A stretch of 64,000 nt of DNA, taken from contig CM051038.1 in NCBI GenBank assembly GCA_027627225.1, positions 43,989,843-44,053,842 of the forward strand. The letters run 5' to 3'. Position 1 is the stretch's first letter. Each line of letters starts with the position of its first letter. Source of the stretch: Congeria kusceri. Lineage: Eukaryota > Mollusca > Bivalvia > Myida > Dreissenidae. Below the pieces are notes generated by a model. That model searched no databases. It was not told the DNA's origin and was given only the letters and a program-made list of their open reading frames with translations. The position numbers and the translations under genes are program-made. Shown here one piece after another: positions 11,510 through 25,500 of this stretch.

Positions 11510-13312
11510 AAAATAATAATGACGATGATTGTATTTTTGATGAATTGGATGTACCAGTTACAATCCTTGAAGTGGAATCCGTTATACATAACCTGAAAAG
11601 GAATAAATCATTCAACTCTTAAATGAATACTTTATTGAATCATGTGATATTTTAGCTTCGCATTTAGGCGATGTTTTAGGCGATCCTTAATTCGGGCATG
11701 TGTCCAGACTCATGGATGAATGGACTTATTGTACCCATTTTTAAGAAAAATGACCCCATATATGTAAACAATTACAGAGGCATGACGTTGAATAGTTGCT
11801 TTTCCAAAATATTCACTGGTATCATTAATAAACGTATTGCTAAATGGGCTGCCGATAATAATATAGCACGTTTTAAAAAAGCGAGTTCCACAGTATATGC
11901 TATATTCGTGTTAAATGCAATAATTAGTAAAATATTAAATGAAAATGGGAGACTAGCATGTGCGTTCATTGATTTTAAAAAAGGCATTCAATAGTATATA
12001 TAGGAATGGTTTATGGTATAAATTATTTAAACTTGGTCTGAGAGGTAAAACTTCAGGTGTAATACGGGATATGTACACGAAAGTGCGTGCATGCATAAAA
12101 GGATGTAAATCGTATTCAGAATTCTTCGAACGCTCTATAGGTTTAAAACAAGGCGAAGTAATGTCCCCAATATTGTTTTCTCTCTTTTTATAAGACCTAA
12201 AATTATTCCTTTGCGATGATGTTAATAGTGGCGTATCCATTTATTAAAATGCTGTTTGCAGATGATATGGTTATCCTTGGGAAAACCCCAACAGATCTGC
12301 AACATAGTGAAGTAAACACGGACAAAAGTAAAGTTTTAGTATTTAGAAAACGGGGTCCTTCAAAGCTTGATGAAAAGCGGTTTTACAATAACATCCCATT
12401 AGAAACTGTAGACAATTTCAACTATTTAGGAACTGTTTTTAATTATACAGGTAGCTTCATACTTAATTGTGAAACCATTTCTGGTAAAGGACTAAAGGCT
12501 CTAAATACCCTTACGAACAATATCAAAACAGCCCTTCTAAAACCTAGTACCATATGTCAATTATTTGACGCCTTTGTAGGATCAGTATTGAGCTACGGTT
12601 GTGAAGTATGGGGTTTTGGCAAATCTGCAAAAGTAGAGAGAATTCATTAAAATGTTTGTAAAAATTTTCTTTCAGTAAAACAATCTACATGTTCAATGGC
12701 TGTTTACTGAGAACTTGGCCGATATCCACTGTATATCACTAGACACACACGAGTTATTAAATATTGGTTAAAAATATTAAATAGCGACAATATTGCATTA
12801 AAGGTAAATCTAACTGGTTAACCAATCTTAAATCTCTTTTGGATAGTAGTGGTTTCTTATATGTTTTGGTTACCCCCTATTTAGTTAATCAGAATAGTTT
12901 CCATCTAGATTTTAAACAAAGACTGCTAGATCAATCCAAGCAGTCGTGGTATACTGCTGTTAATAACAGTCGAACATTGTGCACTTATAAGCTGTTTAAA
13001 ACTGATTTTGAGTTTGAATATTATCTTGATAAAGTACCATTAAGATATCGTGTTGCATTATCTAAACTGAGAGTGTCGTCTCACCAATTAAAAATAGAAA
13101 CAGGCCGTCACGGCAATAACAGAATCGAACATTGTAACAGATATTGCACTTTTTGCAATAAAATTGATTTGGAAGACGAATATCATTTTATATGCATTTG
13201 TCCTCCGTTTAGTAACATCCGGAAGACATATATAAGTAAATATTACTATAATAAACCTAGTGTGGTCAAATTTATTAGCCTATTTAAATCAAACAGTATC
13301 AAATTTGTGTAA
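11510..13312 (+). pseudogene. LINE-4: decayed reverse transcriptase fragment of the same LINE group
   Basis: Reverse transcriptase pieces occur in three frames: a thumb-proximal start (DELDVPVTILEVESVIHNLK), WMNGLIVPIFKKND and VNNYRGMTL, a motif A remnant (CAFIDFKK), GLKQGEVMSPILFSLF (B), MLFADDMVILG (C), YLGTVFNYTG (E), and the C-terminal CTFCNKIDLEDEYHF motif. There are frameshifts near 11985, 12195 and 12650-12840, and several stops. The endonuclease is absent, so the copy is 5'-truncated. No repeat tail is seen at its 3' end. It is head-to-head with LINE-1, about 0.25 kb apart. Confidence 0.8.
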
Positions 13313-13467
13313 ATATACATACCATGCTTTTAACAGACGAAAGGGTGTGATTAATACTGACCATTAATTTTTTTCTGTACAGTTGCATATATTAGCGTAC
13401 ATATTGTACATACTGTGAGTATGTCCCTTTAAACATTGCCCGACGATTAGATTTGACAATATTACAG

Positions 13468-13525
13468 ATGGTGTCGGCAACAGCGCTTGTTGTGGTGGCG
13501 ATAGCGGCGCATAATGCATCTGCAG
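13468..13525 (+). CDS. exon 1: start codon and signal peptide
   Basis: ATG at 13468 opens [19 protein letters not shown], a short hydrophobic core ending in a small-residue cleavage-like site. The exon ends in phase 1 at a GCAG/GTAATG donor. The following exon also begins in phase 1. TTACAG directly before the ATG could be an acceptor for an upstream 5' UTR exon. Confidence 0.6.
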
Positions 13526-16500
13526 GTAATGTGTGACCAATATTTATGTACACCAATTTCTCATTAAAATATCCTTTATGATGTTGCAATGTATTTGAGG
13601 CGTGTCGTGGGAAACACTTTACGCACATGCTTTAAGCCCGATTTTCCTAAGACACGCCTCATTTTTTTAATGCCAGAGTTTTTGTATTAATGGGTTTACG
13701 GGAACGCCGCTCATAGACTTTGAAAATCCAAATAATAATAAAATTTGAAATTTGGGTTTAATATTTATATTTTCCGCCTCATTTACCCTTGAAAGTGTTA
13801 AATTGTTAAATTGGTGTTCTGTAACTTGTCCGATATCGTACGATTGCTAACTTTACATACCAGCAGATATATTGCGTAAGTTTATAATTTATTCAGCTTT
13901 GTAAAACATTAATTTTAAAACTAAAGTATTTATTCAACATTAAAAATATTAATTTAATGTGTCCTCTTCTTTAAACAAATTTGTACACAGATCTTGCAAA
14001 TATGGGAAACAGTGACTACCAGTCGCGAAAGCGATGTGGGGAAGCATTACTACAGCCTATATTGGGGGTGTAGTGTTGAATGCCAAACGGGATGAACTGA
14101 ATGTTTGCGCAATTCTGAGAAGTGATGCATACGAAATAACTTTACCGTATAAATATAAAAAAATAACTAAAGTAACTAAAATAATGGATATTGTTGGAGT
14201 TGAACATTTTAAAAATAAATAACTTCAGGAATGCAAGAAAAAGTCAAAACGAAGAGCACTAACAAAACAAGTGTGTACACCACATAACTTAATATTTTGT
14301 TCAGTCATAGCAGAATCCTGAACATAGAAAAATATATCATGTTTTTATTAATTTGTGAAGTTATTATTAAGACTTGAAAAAATTATTGATTTTATCATTT
14401 TATATTTTAGTTCACCTTAGCACAGGGTGCTAATGTAGAGCTTTTGTGATCGCCGTTTGTCCGTCGTAAGTCGGCGGTCATCCGTCGTTCGTCGTTACTC
14501 GTTAAGCTTTAACCTTGTTAACACTGTATAGACCACATCTATTTGCCAATCTTCATGAAACTTTTCCAGAACATTTGTTCCAATGATACCTCGGACGAGC
14601 TGAAACTGATTCATGTGGTGTTAAAAACTAGGTAAATAGCTAAATTGAAAAAAAAAGCTTGTGAACACTCTAGGAGCTAAATTTAATGCCCAATTAGTAC
14701 GAAACTTGCTGATAATATTTTTTCAAAATGGTTCCGCTCCATTGAAAATTATTGCCACTAGGGGGCGGGGCAGTTTTCCTTATATGAGTATATTGAAAAC
14801 TTAAAAATAAATATTTTCTGTAACCACTGGCTGGATTTCTAAATAATTTCATAGAAATCGTTCTTGGCTGACCATCTACCTAATTACTTCAATTTTAAAG
14901 CGTTTTGATTCGATATAATATGGTCGCCAGAGGTGGGGGCGAGGCAGTTTTTTTAATATGGCTATATAGAAAACTTTGAAAACCTTCTTGTCGGAAACCG
15001 CTTGCTGGATTTCAAATTAATTTCACATAAATGGTTTTTGATTGACACTCTAACAAATTGCTTCAAATTATTTTCATTCGTTAAAAAAAATTCCGCCAGG
15101 GGGGTGGGAAAGATTTCCATATATGGCTATAAAGAAAACCTATAACATGACAAATTTAGGGCAATTATGTCCATGTCAGTAAACGACCAGTGCTCAGAAC
15201 TGTTCGTGTTGTGTACAGAGCACAGCGACGGCTGCTTTATCAACCATACATTAACAATTGCTCTTGTTAAAATGCTACGCAGGGTTAATGCTTGATCTGG
15301 TTTTAAAGAGTGATAGCTCGTAACTTAGTCTTAAATTTCGATTTCGTTTAAGGCTTAACACTATGAGACTAAACCCTTATAAAATATTATGCATAAGCTT
15401 CCTACTTAATTTGTCTTGTTTTTGTAACCAAGTCAAATTTATATTATGTAGGTAATGCTAATATATAGCAGGATACATTGTGTTGTTATTATGAGATGTT
15501 TGCTATAACTTGCATTGTTATATTTTAAACTGCTTACCTGGAAATGTGATATTCTTTTGAACACATTCGTTGTATATGATAAAACATCTTAGATTTATTT
15601 TTCTTTATTGGAATGTACGTAGTGTGAACTCTTATTGTGATCACACAAATTGCATTATTTATATTTGCATGCTGTATTAATTTGTTAATTTACTGTGTAC
15701 ATATGTTCAACTCTTCAAATATGGAGGAAATAAAGGAATCAATCAATCAAACTCTACTAAATTCCTTCAAATCATTTGTATTCGTAAAAAAAAAAGGCAA
15801 CCAGGGGACGGGGATGCTTTCCTTTTATGGCTATATAGAAACCTTTAAAAATCTTCTGGTCAGAAACCGCATGCTGGATTTCGAACTAATTTCACAGAAA
15901 TGGTACTTGAGTAAAACTCTACTTAATTCCGCCTTTTGTACATCCTGCGTGCCTCGCCACTAGGGCAAATTAAAGAAAAAGCTTGTAAACACTCTAGATG
16001 CCACATTTGTTGCCCAATCAACTTGAAACTTGCTTAGCGACCTAGGGCCTTACGGCTTACTTGTATTATTTTCCCTATGCTTGTTTTTTTCTCATTAAAA
16101 AATATCCACGCTTCCATACGCTCATTTTTTAAAAATCGCTCGTAAACTAATTACCCAAAAAAATTCTGACCTAAATGAAATTTGTTTTAATTAATATGTG
16201 CCATTTTGTAACGCTGTTCAAAACAATTTTAAAACAATAGCTTTATCAATTAACGTATTTACAAAATCAAAGAAAAACGTCTTTAAATAGCTATCGACAA
16301 AGGCACTATTAAGATAGAGAATACGCTGTAATATAGAACTTCCTGTGGTTGTTCTATAAGACTGTAAATATAATGAAATCACATTTTGCTTTTAATCCAC
16401 ACGGAAGAGTTTAATTGTTTATTACACATAAGGGCCTTCAATAACGTAACGATACAAACACCGTCATTGCGAGCACGTCTGTTTCAGGGATCGTGTACAT

Positions 16501-19500
16501 GGTCTGCTACGTGGACAACGAGAACCGTATCCTGCTGCCGTTGATAGAAAAAAATTACCCGCATTTTTTTCAGTTCTATTTTGAGTGTTTCTGTGGCAGC
16601 AACTTCCTCTGGGAACCAGAGAAGCGCCCGGACTCCGAATGTTGGACGGAATGCTCCGGAAATACGACCCTCAAATGTGGCGGAGTCTGGCAACTGTCGG
16701 TATACAGCAACTGGGGTACTGTCATTACATCTTTATTGAACTAGTATTACATTTGACTCTTGAATAAATTTAAAACGTTTTTCTGAAATTACGTGGGTCC
16801 TTCTACTGACGGTTATATCCATTTTTAATCTTTCTTACAGAAATATGATTTTGATGATGCATACTCCATAATTATAACTTAATAATAATTAACTTGATAT
16901 GTTTTGGACAAGGCCAGTCCTCAAGATTATCGAACCAAAACTGATATAAAATATACTCATTATTTTGGTTACAGTTTTACATCAACAACAATGATTAGCT
17001 TACACGGAGCGTGTGTCATTTAATCTGCTCGGCGGAGTCTTTCAGTCATTACAACAAGATATAAGAGTCTGTTGCAGTGGTCAACACTTTATAATAAATC
17101 GTATTTAATGTAGTTTTAAATAGCCTGTGTTTGAAGATAACTTCTCTATAATCCCAAAAATATGGAACTTTCTCACCACCACCCCCCCCCCCCCCCCCCA
17201 AGGTTGTGACGGATCCCCGTGTAAGAACAATGCCACGTGCACAGGGGACAGGGAGGCTACTCGTGCAAATGCGCGGCGGGCTGGACTGAAACTAACTGTG
17301 ATATCAGTAAGTATCAGTAGATGGCAAATAATGATATGAGGCGTGTCGTGTGAAATCCGGGCTTAATGCTGTGCGTAAAGTGTTGTCGCGGATTAGCCTG
17401 TGTGGTCGGGACGGTACTTTACGCAAATGCATTAAGCCCGGGTTTCCCACGACACGCCTCATATGTAGACGAAGAATAAGATAACACACGTCTACCATCA
17501 ACATTATTATCATCATAATCACCATCCACAACAAAATTATCACTAATAATAAAATGGGTGGGTGGGATTGGGTGGATGGGTGGATGGGTGGGTGGGTGGG
17601 TGGGTGGGTGGGTGGGTGGGTGGGTGGGTGGGTGGGTGGGTGAGTGGGTGGGTGGGTTAGTTTTGGGTGGGTGGGTGGATGGGTGGATGGGTGGATGGAT
17701 GGATGGATGGATGGATGGATGGATGGATGGATGGATGGATGGATGGATGGATGGATGGATGGACGGACGGACGGACGGACGGACGGACGGACGGACGGAC
17801 GGACGGACGGACGGACGGACGGATGGATGGATTATTATTAGCCACATGAAATGGACACATCCCCGTACATTTGTTTATTATAATCCACATAAAATGAACA
17901 CATCCCCGTTCATTTGTTTATTATAAGCCACATGAAATGGACACATCCCCGTACATTTGTTTATTATAAGCCACATGAAATGGACACATCCCCGTACATT
18001 TATTAGTTATAAGTAACATGAAATAGACACATCCCCACACATGTGTTTAATATATATAGCCACAAGAAATGGACACATCCCCGCACGTATATTGCTGTTG
18101 CATTCATGTATAAAGAGTGTGTCACAGAGACAATGGTCCTCTACCAATAGATTGAAAAGGGCTCAAACTTAATTATATTAAAAGGGTATTTACGAAATGT
18201 ATTGTATTATTGAATACAATTCTTATCCAGATATCAATGAGTGCCAGGGAGTCTCGTGCAACCACGGTTCATGCATCGACGGTATCAATTCCTATACGCG
18301 TAATTGTGAGGCGGGATGGCAGGGACAAGCCTGCAATGTCGGTAATGTTTTAACGCAGTAAGGATTATTTTTATTCGGTTCCTTAATTTCTAATTATTTA
18401 TCAACTAACTACGTCTGTTAAGTCTTTTCCGAAACTTGGTATTATATAATATCACACCCTATAGAGGGTTATACAACGTATTGTCAACCGAGAATGGTAA
18501 TGTCAACCGAGGCGTAAGCCGAGGCCCTCTTTGGGGTGTGATATTTATTGTATTATACCGAACAATAAAACAAGGAAACTTTGGCCTGATTACTTAATTT
18601 ATAGATCTACTTTTTAAATGCCCATTAAAATAAACTAATAACATAAAAGTGTTAAAGCTAATTTACCACGGATTATTTCCATTATTTAAGATGTGTATAA
18701 CATTTATGGTTACTTTACAATACAATAGTTAAATAATACTGCAAGAAAAGCCTTCTGTACTTTGTACCGGCATGACCGGTGAGTGTGTACAGTGCAGTTA
18801 TATTTTGATGTGTCATGCTTGATCGATAGGAAGTTTCTACAGCGCGTTAGTTTAAATCAGTAATATTAATGGCAAAATACGTGCGAAAATTATTGTTGGA
18901 TACAAAACGAAATATTATAGTTGATGGGAAGTGTTTAATGGATATTCAGAACACTTGAACGCGATAAATGTGTACAGTAGAGTAGTGCAGTAACGACACA
19001 AACCAGTTTTCACTCGACTGACATAGGATTGTGCTGTGTCGTGTTAGTTTGTTTTTAACATGTTTAAGCACTCGCGTAACACATAATTAAAGGAACCATG
19101 GATTGACGATATCTAACTTATTTTGGACGGCAATACGGATAATCAGATACAGGTTTGGAGATAAAATACGATTTAAAAAATAAGTTCTGACCAGTCATGG
19201 CGATTTCAAAACAAATCGCGTTTCTGGTTCTGGTTAGCACGGTTCGCATGAAATAAATATGGCACAACTTTGTGGATACTTGAAAATGAATTGCGAAAGC
19301 GTGTTGCTGGATATTTATTGTAAAAGCAGTGGATTGACGTTAGCATTACTAAAGCCTTAAAAGGTAAACGTTGTTTTGTTTTGAGAAACGGTTGTTCTAT
19401 TTTTGGCTCCACGCGAGGGTGACAGTATAATGTCGCATGTGACATTATATAAATAACACATAGCTGAGAGGGTGATATAAAATATTATTACACCTCACGT

Positions 19501-22500
19501 GACCACTCTGTGTATTTGTCCATAGACCAAAAGTTATATCCCAGGGTAATATTTTTTCATATCACCCTCGCGTGGTGCTAAAAATCGAACAGCGATTTTT
19601 TTTTCAAAACAAAACAAACGTGAACGACTATGCAAATATTACCTCCAAAGTGCTGACGTCGATCCATGGCATTTTACAATAAATATCCAGCTACAAGCAT
19701 TTGCAATTCCATTTTGTATCCACAAAGCATATATATTTCAATTGTTCACGTGAACCGTGCTAACCAGATATGCGATGAGTTTTCGAAATCGCCATGACTG
19801 GTCAGAACGTATCTTTTAATTCGTATTTCGTCCCCAAACCTGTATCCGACTATCAATATTGTCGTCCAAAATAATTTTAGACATCACCGATTCATGGTTT
19901 CTTTAATTCTGTGTTTAAACACGACCCAACACAACCTATGTAATAATATCAGTCCATTGAAAACTGGTTTGTGTCGTCATTGCACTTTTTGGGAACAGAT
20001 TACTCACCGTGCCACACATTTATCCGTTACTTGATCGGAATATCTATTAAACACCTTCCATCAACTGCATATTATTCCTTTTTGAATAAACGATAACGTT
20101 CGCCCGTATTTCGTCTTGTTTATAACCAATTTAATCTAACGCGCTATAGAAACTTCCTGTCGATCACGTCATCTTTAAAATTGACACGTTTAAATATAGC
20201 TGTACACACTCAATGGTCATGCCGGTTAAAGGTTTAGGTCATGTCTGCGAATCATTGGAAAGTATGGTAGGCTGATTCTGCAATATTTTAACTAGATAAC
20301 TATTGTATTGTGAAATGGTACTTTCTCCGCAACTACTGGACAGAATACAATGAAACTGATGATTCCGTATCAAAATGATGTGTGCAGAGTACAGGATGTT
20401 TCCTTTAAGTGATTTTCCTTGGAGTTATTTGCAATTCTTGTCTGGACTGTTTCTCAGAAACTACTAGCCAATATTCAATAAAACTTTATAAGAAGCTTCA
20501 TTACCAAGAGGAGGTGTTCACTGTACCAAAATGCTCCTCTTCAATGGTTTTTTCTTACAGTTATGGGACTTTGATGATTGCTGAAATTAATATAAAGAGC
20601 ACAATTGTCTGGACTCTTCACATCTGATTGGATTCCCATTACTTGGCAAAGCGCATTGGGGAGCATCCATCAGTTCACTGATATCCTTGTCAAACCTGTC
20701 ACAACAGTACGGTCTTCATCTTAGCCAGTACTCAGGTGAGCGGTTTGTGCCATCATGACCCTCTTGTTTTATTTTACAGACGATGACGAATGTGCCTCAA
20801 ACCCATGTAAAAACGGAGCCGTCTGCAACAACCTACAGAACAAGTACACGTGCAACTGTGCGACCGGGTGGCATGGAACCAACTGTGATAAATGTCGGCC
20901 GAGACACTAACTAACCAAAAATACCGTGCCTATAACCTTAAAGACTATTTTGATTAGGACGAAGAAAATACGACACCACTATAGAAGTGTTTCAAAAGGG
21001 ACACAAAGTCATTGGACTGACCAAATGCTTATACTACCTCTTTAGTTGTAGTGTCGCATAATATTAATGCATATTACATCTTAACAAAATACATGCTTTA
21101 TCAATCGGTGAAATACTTGTCGACAGAAATAAAATCCCGTATTATGCTACTTGCTGTTTTTCCGATCCCTTATATTAATTACCATACCAGCTGGGCTACT
21201 TTTTAATGACGTCATCATAGAGTTATGTAAAGAAATATCATCTATACCTGGCGCTAAACTAAAGCGTCACTTTAAAGTCGGACACCAAATTGAATGTGAG
21301 CTACAATGTCTCCGAAATTCTCGACCGACAACTGAGTTGTCAACCAACCTTTACGACCGACAACTGAGTTGTCAACCAACCTTTACGGCAGCAGCATCTG
21401 ACTGGTGTACTTCTCACCTGCAACACGACCACTACATACGCCGCCATTTACTATCAATAACTACTCTGCCAAATCCCCGACACAGAAAAACAAAAGAGAC
21501 TTCGCATAACAGAGAATGACAGCAATTTTTTAAGTTTGTGCTAAATCCGGAAAACTAACAGAGTTCATACAAATACCATGTTTTTGTTTCACATCGTTTC
21601 TGGTTTGTTTGAATGATGACGTCTTAAATATTATTCTTACGCGTCATACGAAATCAAAATACGGCGTATCATTTGAGTCTGTATTGTAGTTTTAACAAAT
21701 AAAATAAGGTAAATGAACATTTGAAGTTTATCGTCGTATACATAAATAATAAAAGCCTCTCGTGTGATACGTTATCACACAAGCCACTCGACTAATACAT
21801 ACTCTTGGAACAATTGACTAGTGTAATATTCCGTATTGATCTATACTATTAATTGTGTATGCATTGAATTTCATTTCATAGCGATCAAAGCCGTTTTATA
21901 GTAAAGGTTTTAAAACACAAATAGGCCATAGTCTTACGAAATCCTTAAAATGGAACTTGATTGTCGCATCCGAGTAATGCAGTACAATTAGCGTTGATTG
22001 TAAGTCAGTTAACAACATATATATGTAATGATCACAAATACAGCCCCAATTTGCCTGTTGTAGACATCAACGAGTGTGCCAGCAACCCGTGCAAGAATGG
22101 AGCAGTCTGCAACAATCTTCTCAACAAGTACACGTGCGTCTGTGCGGCCGGATGGCAGGGAACAAACTGTCACCAAGGTTGACCATAACGCAATAAAGAA
22201 GCAGTAACGTTCTTGTTGTAGTTGTTCTTCATTCTTTAAAAAAATTAATAAAGCATCTCATCAAGGTATCATCAACATATTTGGTTGAATACGAAGGGCA
22301 GTCAAAACGTTCATGAACAATCTCTTTTTTTTCGCATAATTGTAGACCTATGTAGATGAAAATACAGCTATAAAATAGTTAATGTGTGTTGAATGAAACG
22401 GAAAACGCATTTGGTTAGTTTAATAAATAAATATCTTCAGACTACTTCATTTGAATATATCGTGAATAGTGCGGGGCACTGCAGATAATCTTTTCTAAAA

Positions 22501-25500
22501 AATTCGATACTATCTAAAGAATAATAGTCCTCGTTTCTCTGTCACAAGATGCTCATGGTACATTTATTACCATTTTTGCATTAGAATGTAAGTTACTAGT
22601 AGCAAAGACGGGCTCACTATTTTTCGGATCCCCGGTGGACGTGTGGCTAGGGGTTTTGTTCAGAAATAGGGAGCCTTCAAATACGTTCAGTATTTAAAAC
22701 ATTGAAACCTAGAAATAACTTTTCGCAAATATCATTGTTAAATTCAGACATCGACGAATGTGCCAGCAACCCGTGCAAGAACGGAGCCGTCTGCAACAAT
22801 CTTCTGAACAAGTACACGTGCACCTGTGCGGCCGGGTGGCAGGGAATCAACTGCGACGTGGGTACGTTGCGAAATGAATTAATTTACATGAATACGGCGC
22901 TGAGTATTGCACTATGTCAACGAAAAATTGTTTTCCTATTGCACTATAAATTATATTATTTGATAGAAAAGCGATTTACTTAGAAATGTTTATTAAAAAA
23001 GATAATATAGTACTGTATTATGTACTACATAATACGATATTTCATAGAAACTAATTAGAAAAAATGTCTGAAAAATATAAACCCCCAAGCGGTTATCGAA
23101 CTCACGACTTAGGAGCCATTCGAAGAAATGACACTAGACAGCGCTTTAACCAACTGCGCAATCATGCTTGGTAAGGAGTCGTGTGTAAACTATGATTTTA
23201 CATAATGCTCACAATTATGACGTCAAAATGTAAACAGGAAAAGGGCTAAACAAACACAACTCATATCATATTATAAATTGATTTTTATCTCAGAATGCGT
23301 ACACTCTTGTCCCATTACATATACTCTGTTTTAACCGTTATTATTTTCCAGTATTTTTATCTAAATTTCTTTTTTTTTTCTCATAAATTGCCCCCTTTAG
23401 GCCCTTTTCGATGATATAGTCCCTTTAAACTTTAACAATGTTTTTGTTGAACCGAAAAAGACAGTTTTATACAAAATAGTTAGAAGACTTGCTGCGTGAC
23501 ACTTTATTGAATATTTTTTATATTGTATTACCTGTCATGTTCGAACAAATATGTGTAGACATTGACGAGTGTGCTAGAAACCCTTGTTTTTATACCTCAT
23601 TTTTCTGTTTTCCTTCTTTGTTCATATAAAAACAGAGCAGTCAACAATTGGAAACATAATATGACAATATCACCGGCTATGACGTCGTGGCAATAGACAA
23701 TGAATTGATCGGAGTCAATAGGCACAAATGGGACACTAAATGGGACAGTGAATTAATTACTCCATGGCACAATCACTCATCGTTTGTATCGCTGCGTCGG
23801 TATAATATAAAATGAGGCTTCGCCTTGGACAACATTATTTTCTCAGGTTGACAAAATGCACTCCAATGCATTATTTATATAGTGTGTCTTGTCAGTATGT
23901 CCAGCCGTGCGTCTGTCCGTTTCCTAAATATTTTACAATTGTACGAAACCAAATGTATTGCATAGAAGTTAGCTTCTGTTAAACGATTTGTATAGCGCTC
24001 AACCCTTTGAACTGCGGTACATGTTGTTCGTCATTGGATGGCGCAGGAGATATGTAAAAGGTGAAACAAGAAATGTCTTTAAAAAAGACAATCGGCGTAG
24101 AAAATAATATTGAAATGTCCTTTTTTTGCCCTAAATATAATACAAGAGGACCAAGCTGTGACTTCACGGACCCCATATTTTTCGTTCCCTACTAAGGAGA
24201 CTTCTCGGACCCCAGATTTTTCGGTCCTTACTTGGGAGACTTCTCGGACACTAGATTTTTCGGACACTATAAGAAAACGTATCGGCCCCAAATATTAATT
24301 TGAAATAAACTCTAATTATTAATATCTGTACCGTGAATAAACCGATCATATACCGCCCCATGTTTTCACCAGTAATACATGAATAAGCTAAATACTAGTA
24401 ATTTACGTAAACATAATTGATACATGAATTTGTCAGGCAATTTTAACAATTTAACATTGAGCCGTTAGTTTATAAATTCCTCATTTATTGCAATTCTCGG
24501 GTTTAGGATTCTCCAGACGCTAATTGATGCATGTGTATTATGCACCTATCAATGTTTCCCCAGGGGGGGGGGCGGCATGCATATACGGGACTTTAGACTG
24601 AAAGCGATTCCCGACAGGCGGGAATTTGACATTTCAAATGATTATGGGTTCCGTGGTAATATACTTTGATCGGATTTTGGATCCTGGTAATATAAGCCCC
24701 CGGGCCATTTGATAGACATATAGCATCTCCCACTCAGGGGATTTAGACAAATATGCTTAGATCTAGAGTGGGGAATTAGACCCCCAAAAATAAAATATGT
24801 CAAATTCCCCTGGGTCAGCCCGCCGCTCCCCCCTGGGGGGAAATATGGATATGTGCATTAACACAGATTTACCCCGCGTTATTTTTAGAATGATTCTCCT
24901 GCTGGAGATATACTCGCTAGAATTAATTCACGGGGACGACAGTCGGTTACAGCGTACAAAAATATTTTTACACAATGATAAAATAATAGCAAATATAAGC
25001 TCAATCAAATTTGCTAATATTTGGTTTGCTTATTTATCAGAAAAATACCAGAAATTTACCATTTTATAGTTTGTGCTTGCGAGCTCAACAGGCAACATTG
25101 TACGTTGTGACCGACTGTCGTCCCCGTGAATTGTAGCATTGTAATTGCTATTTATAGAGCGTTCCGATTGTATAGGCTTAACAATGTTTATAGTTTTTTC
25201 ATTATGTAAATGAATTTAACATTCTGATCATGACATACAATGAGTAAAATTGTTCATAATTATGTTCATTTCTAGAGTGTTTGTTGAAGATATGTTTATA
25301 ACTTTAATTGAACCTCTTATGTAAACAATTGTGTAAACTTTTAATCCCCAAAAGTATGCAACAGTTATTGGTATACGTTAAACCATTGTTTGAAGTTTGC
25401 ATTCTCTAAAATTAGAAAATTTGCTCAATTCTATTGGCATTCAATTTTCGCACTGCATAATTATCGCAAGAAATCTAGGTCAAAAGTGATCTTAGACAGC

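Noticed and set aside
17419..17926. Long frames rich in Pro-Thr-His, Trp-Val-Gly or Met-Asp-Gly on both strands
   Set aside because: They are read-throughs of the 4-bp microsatellite.
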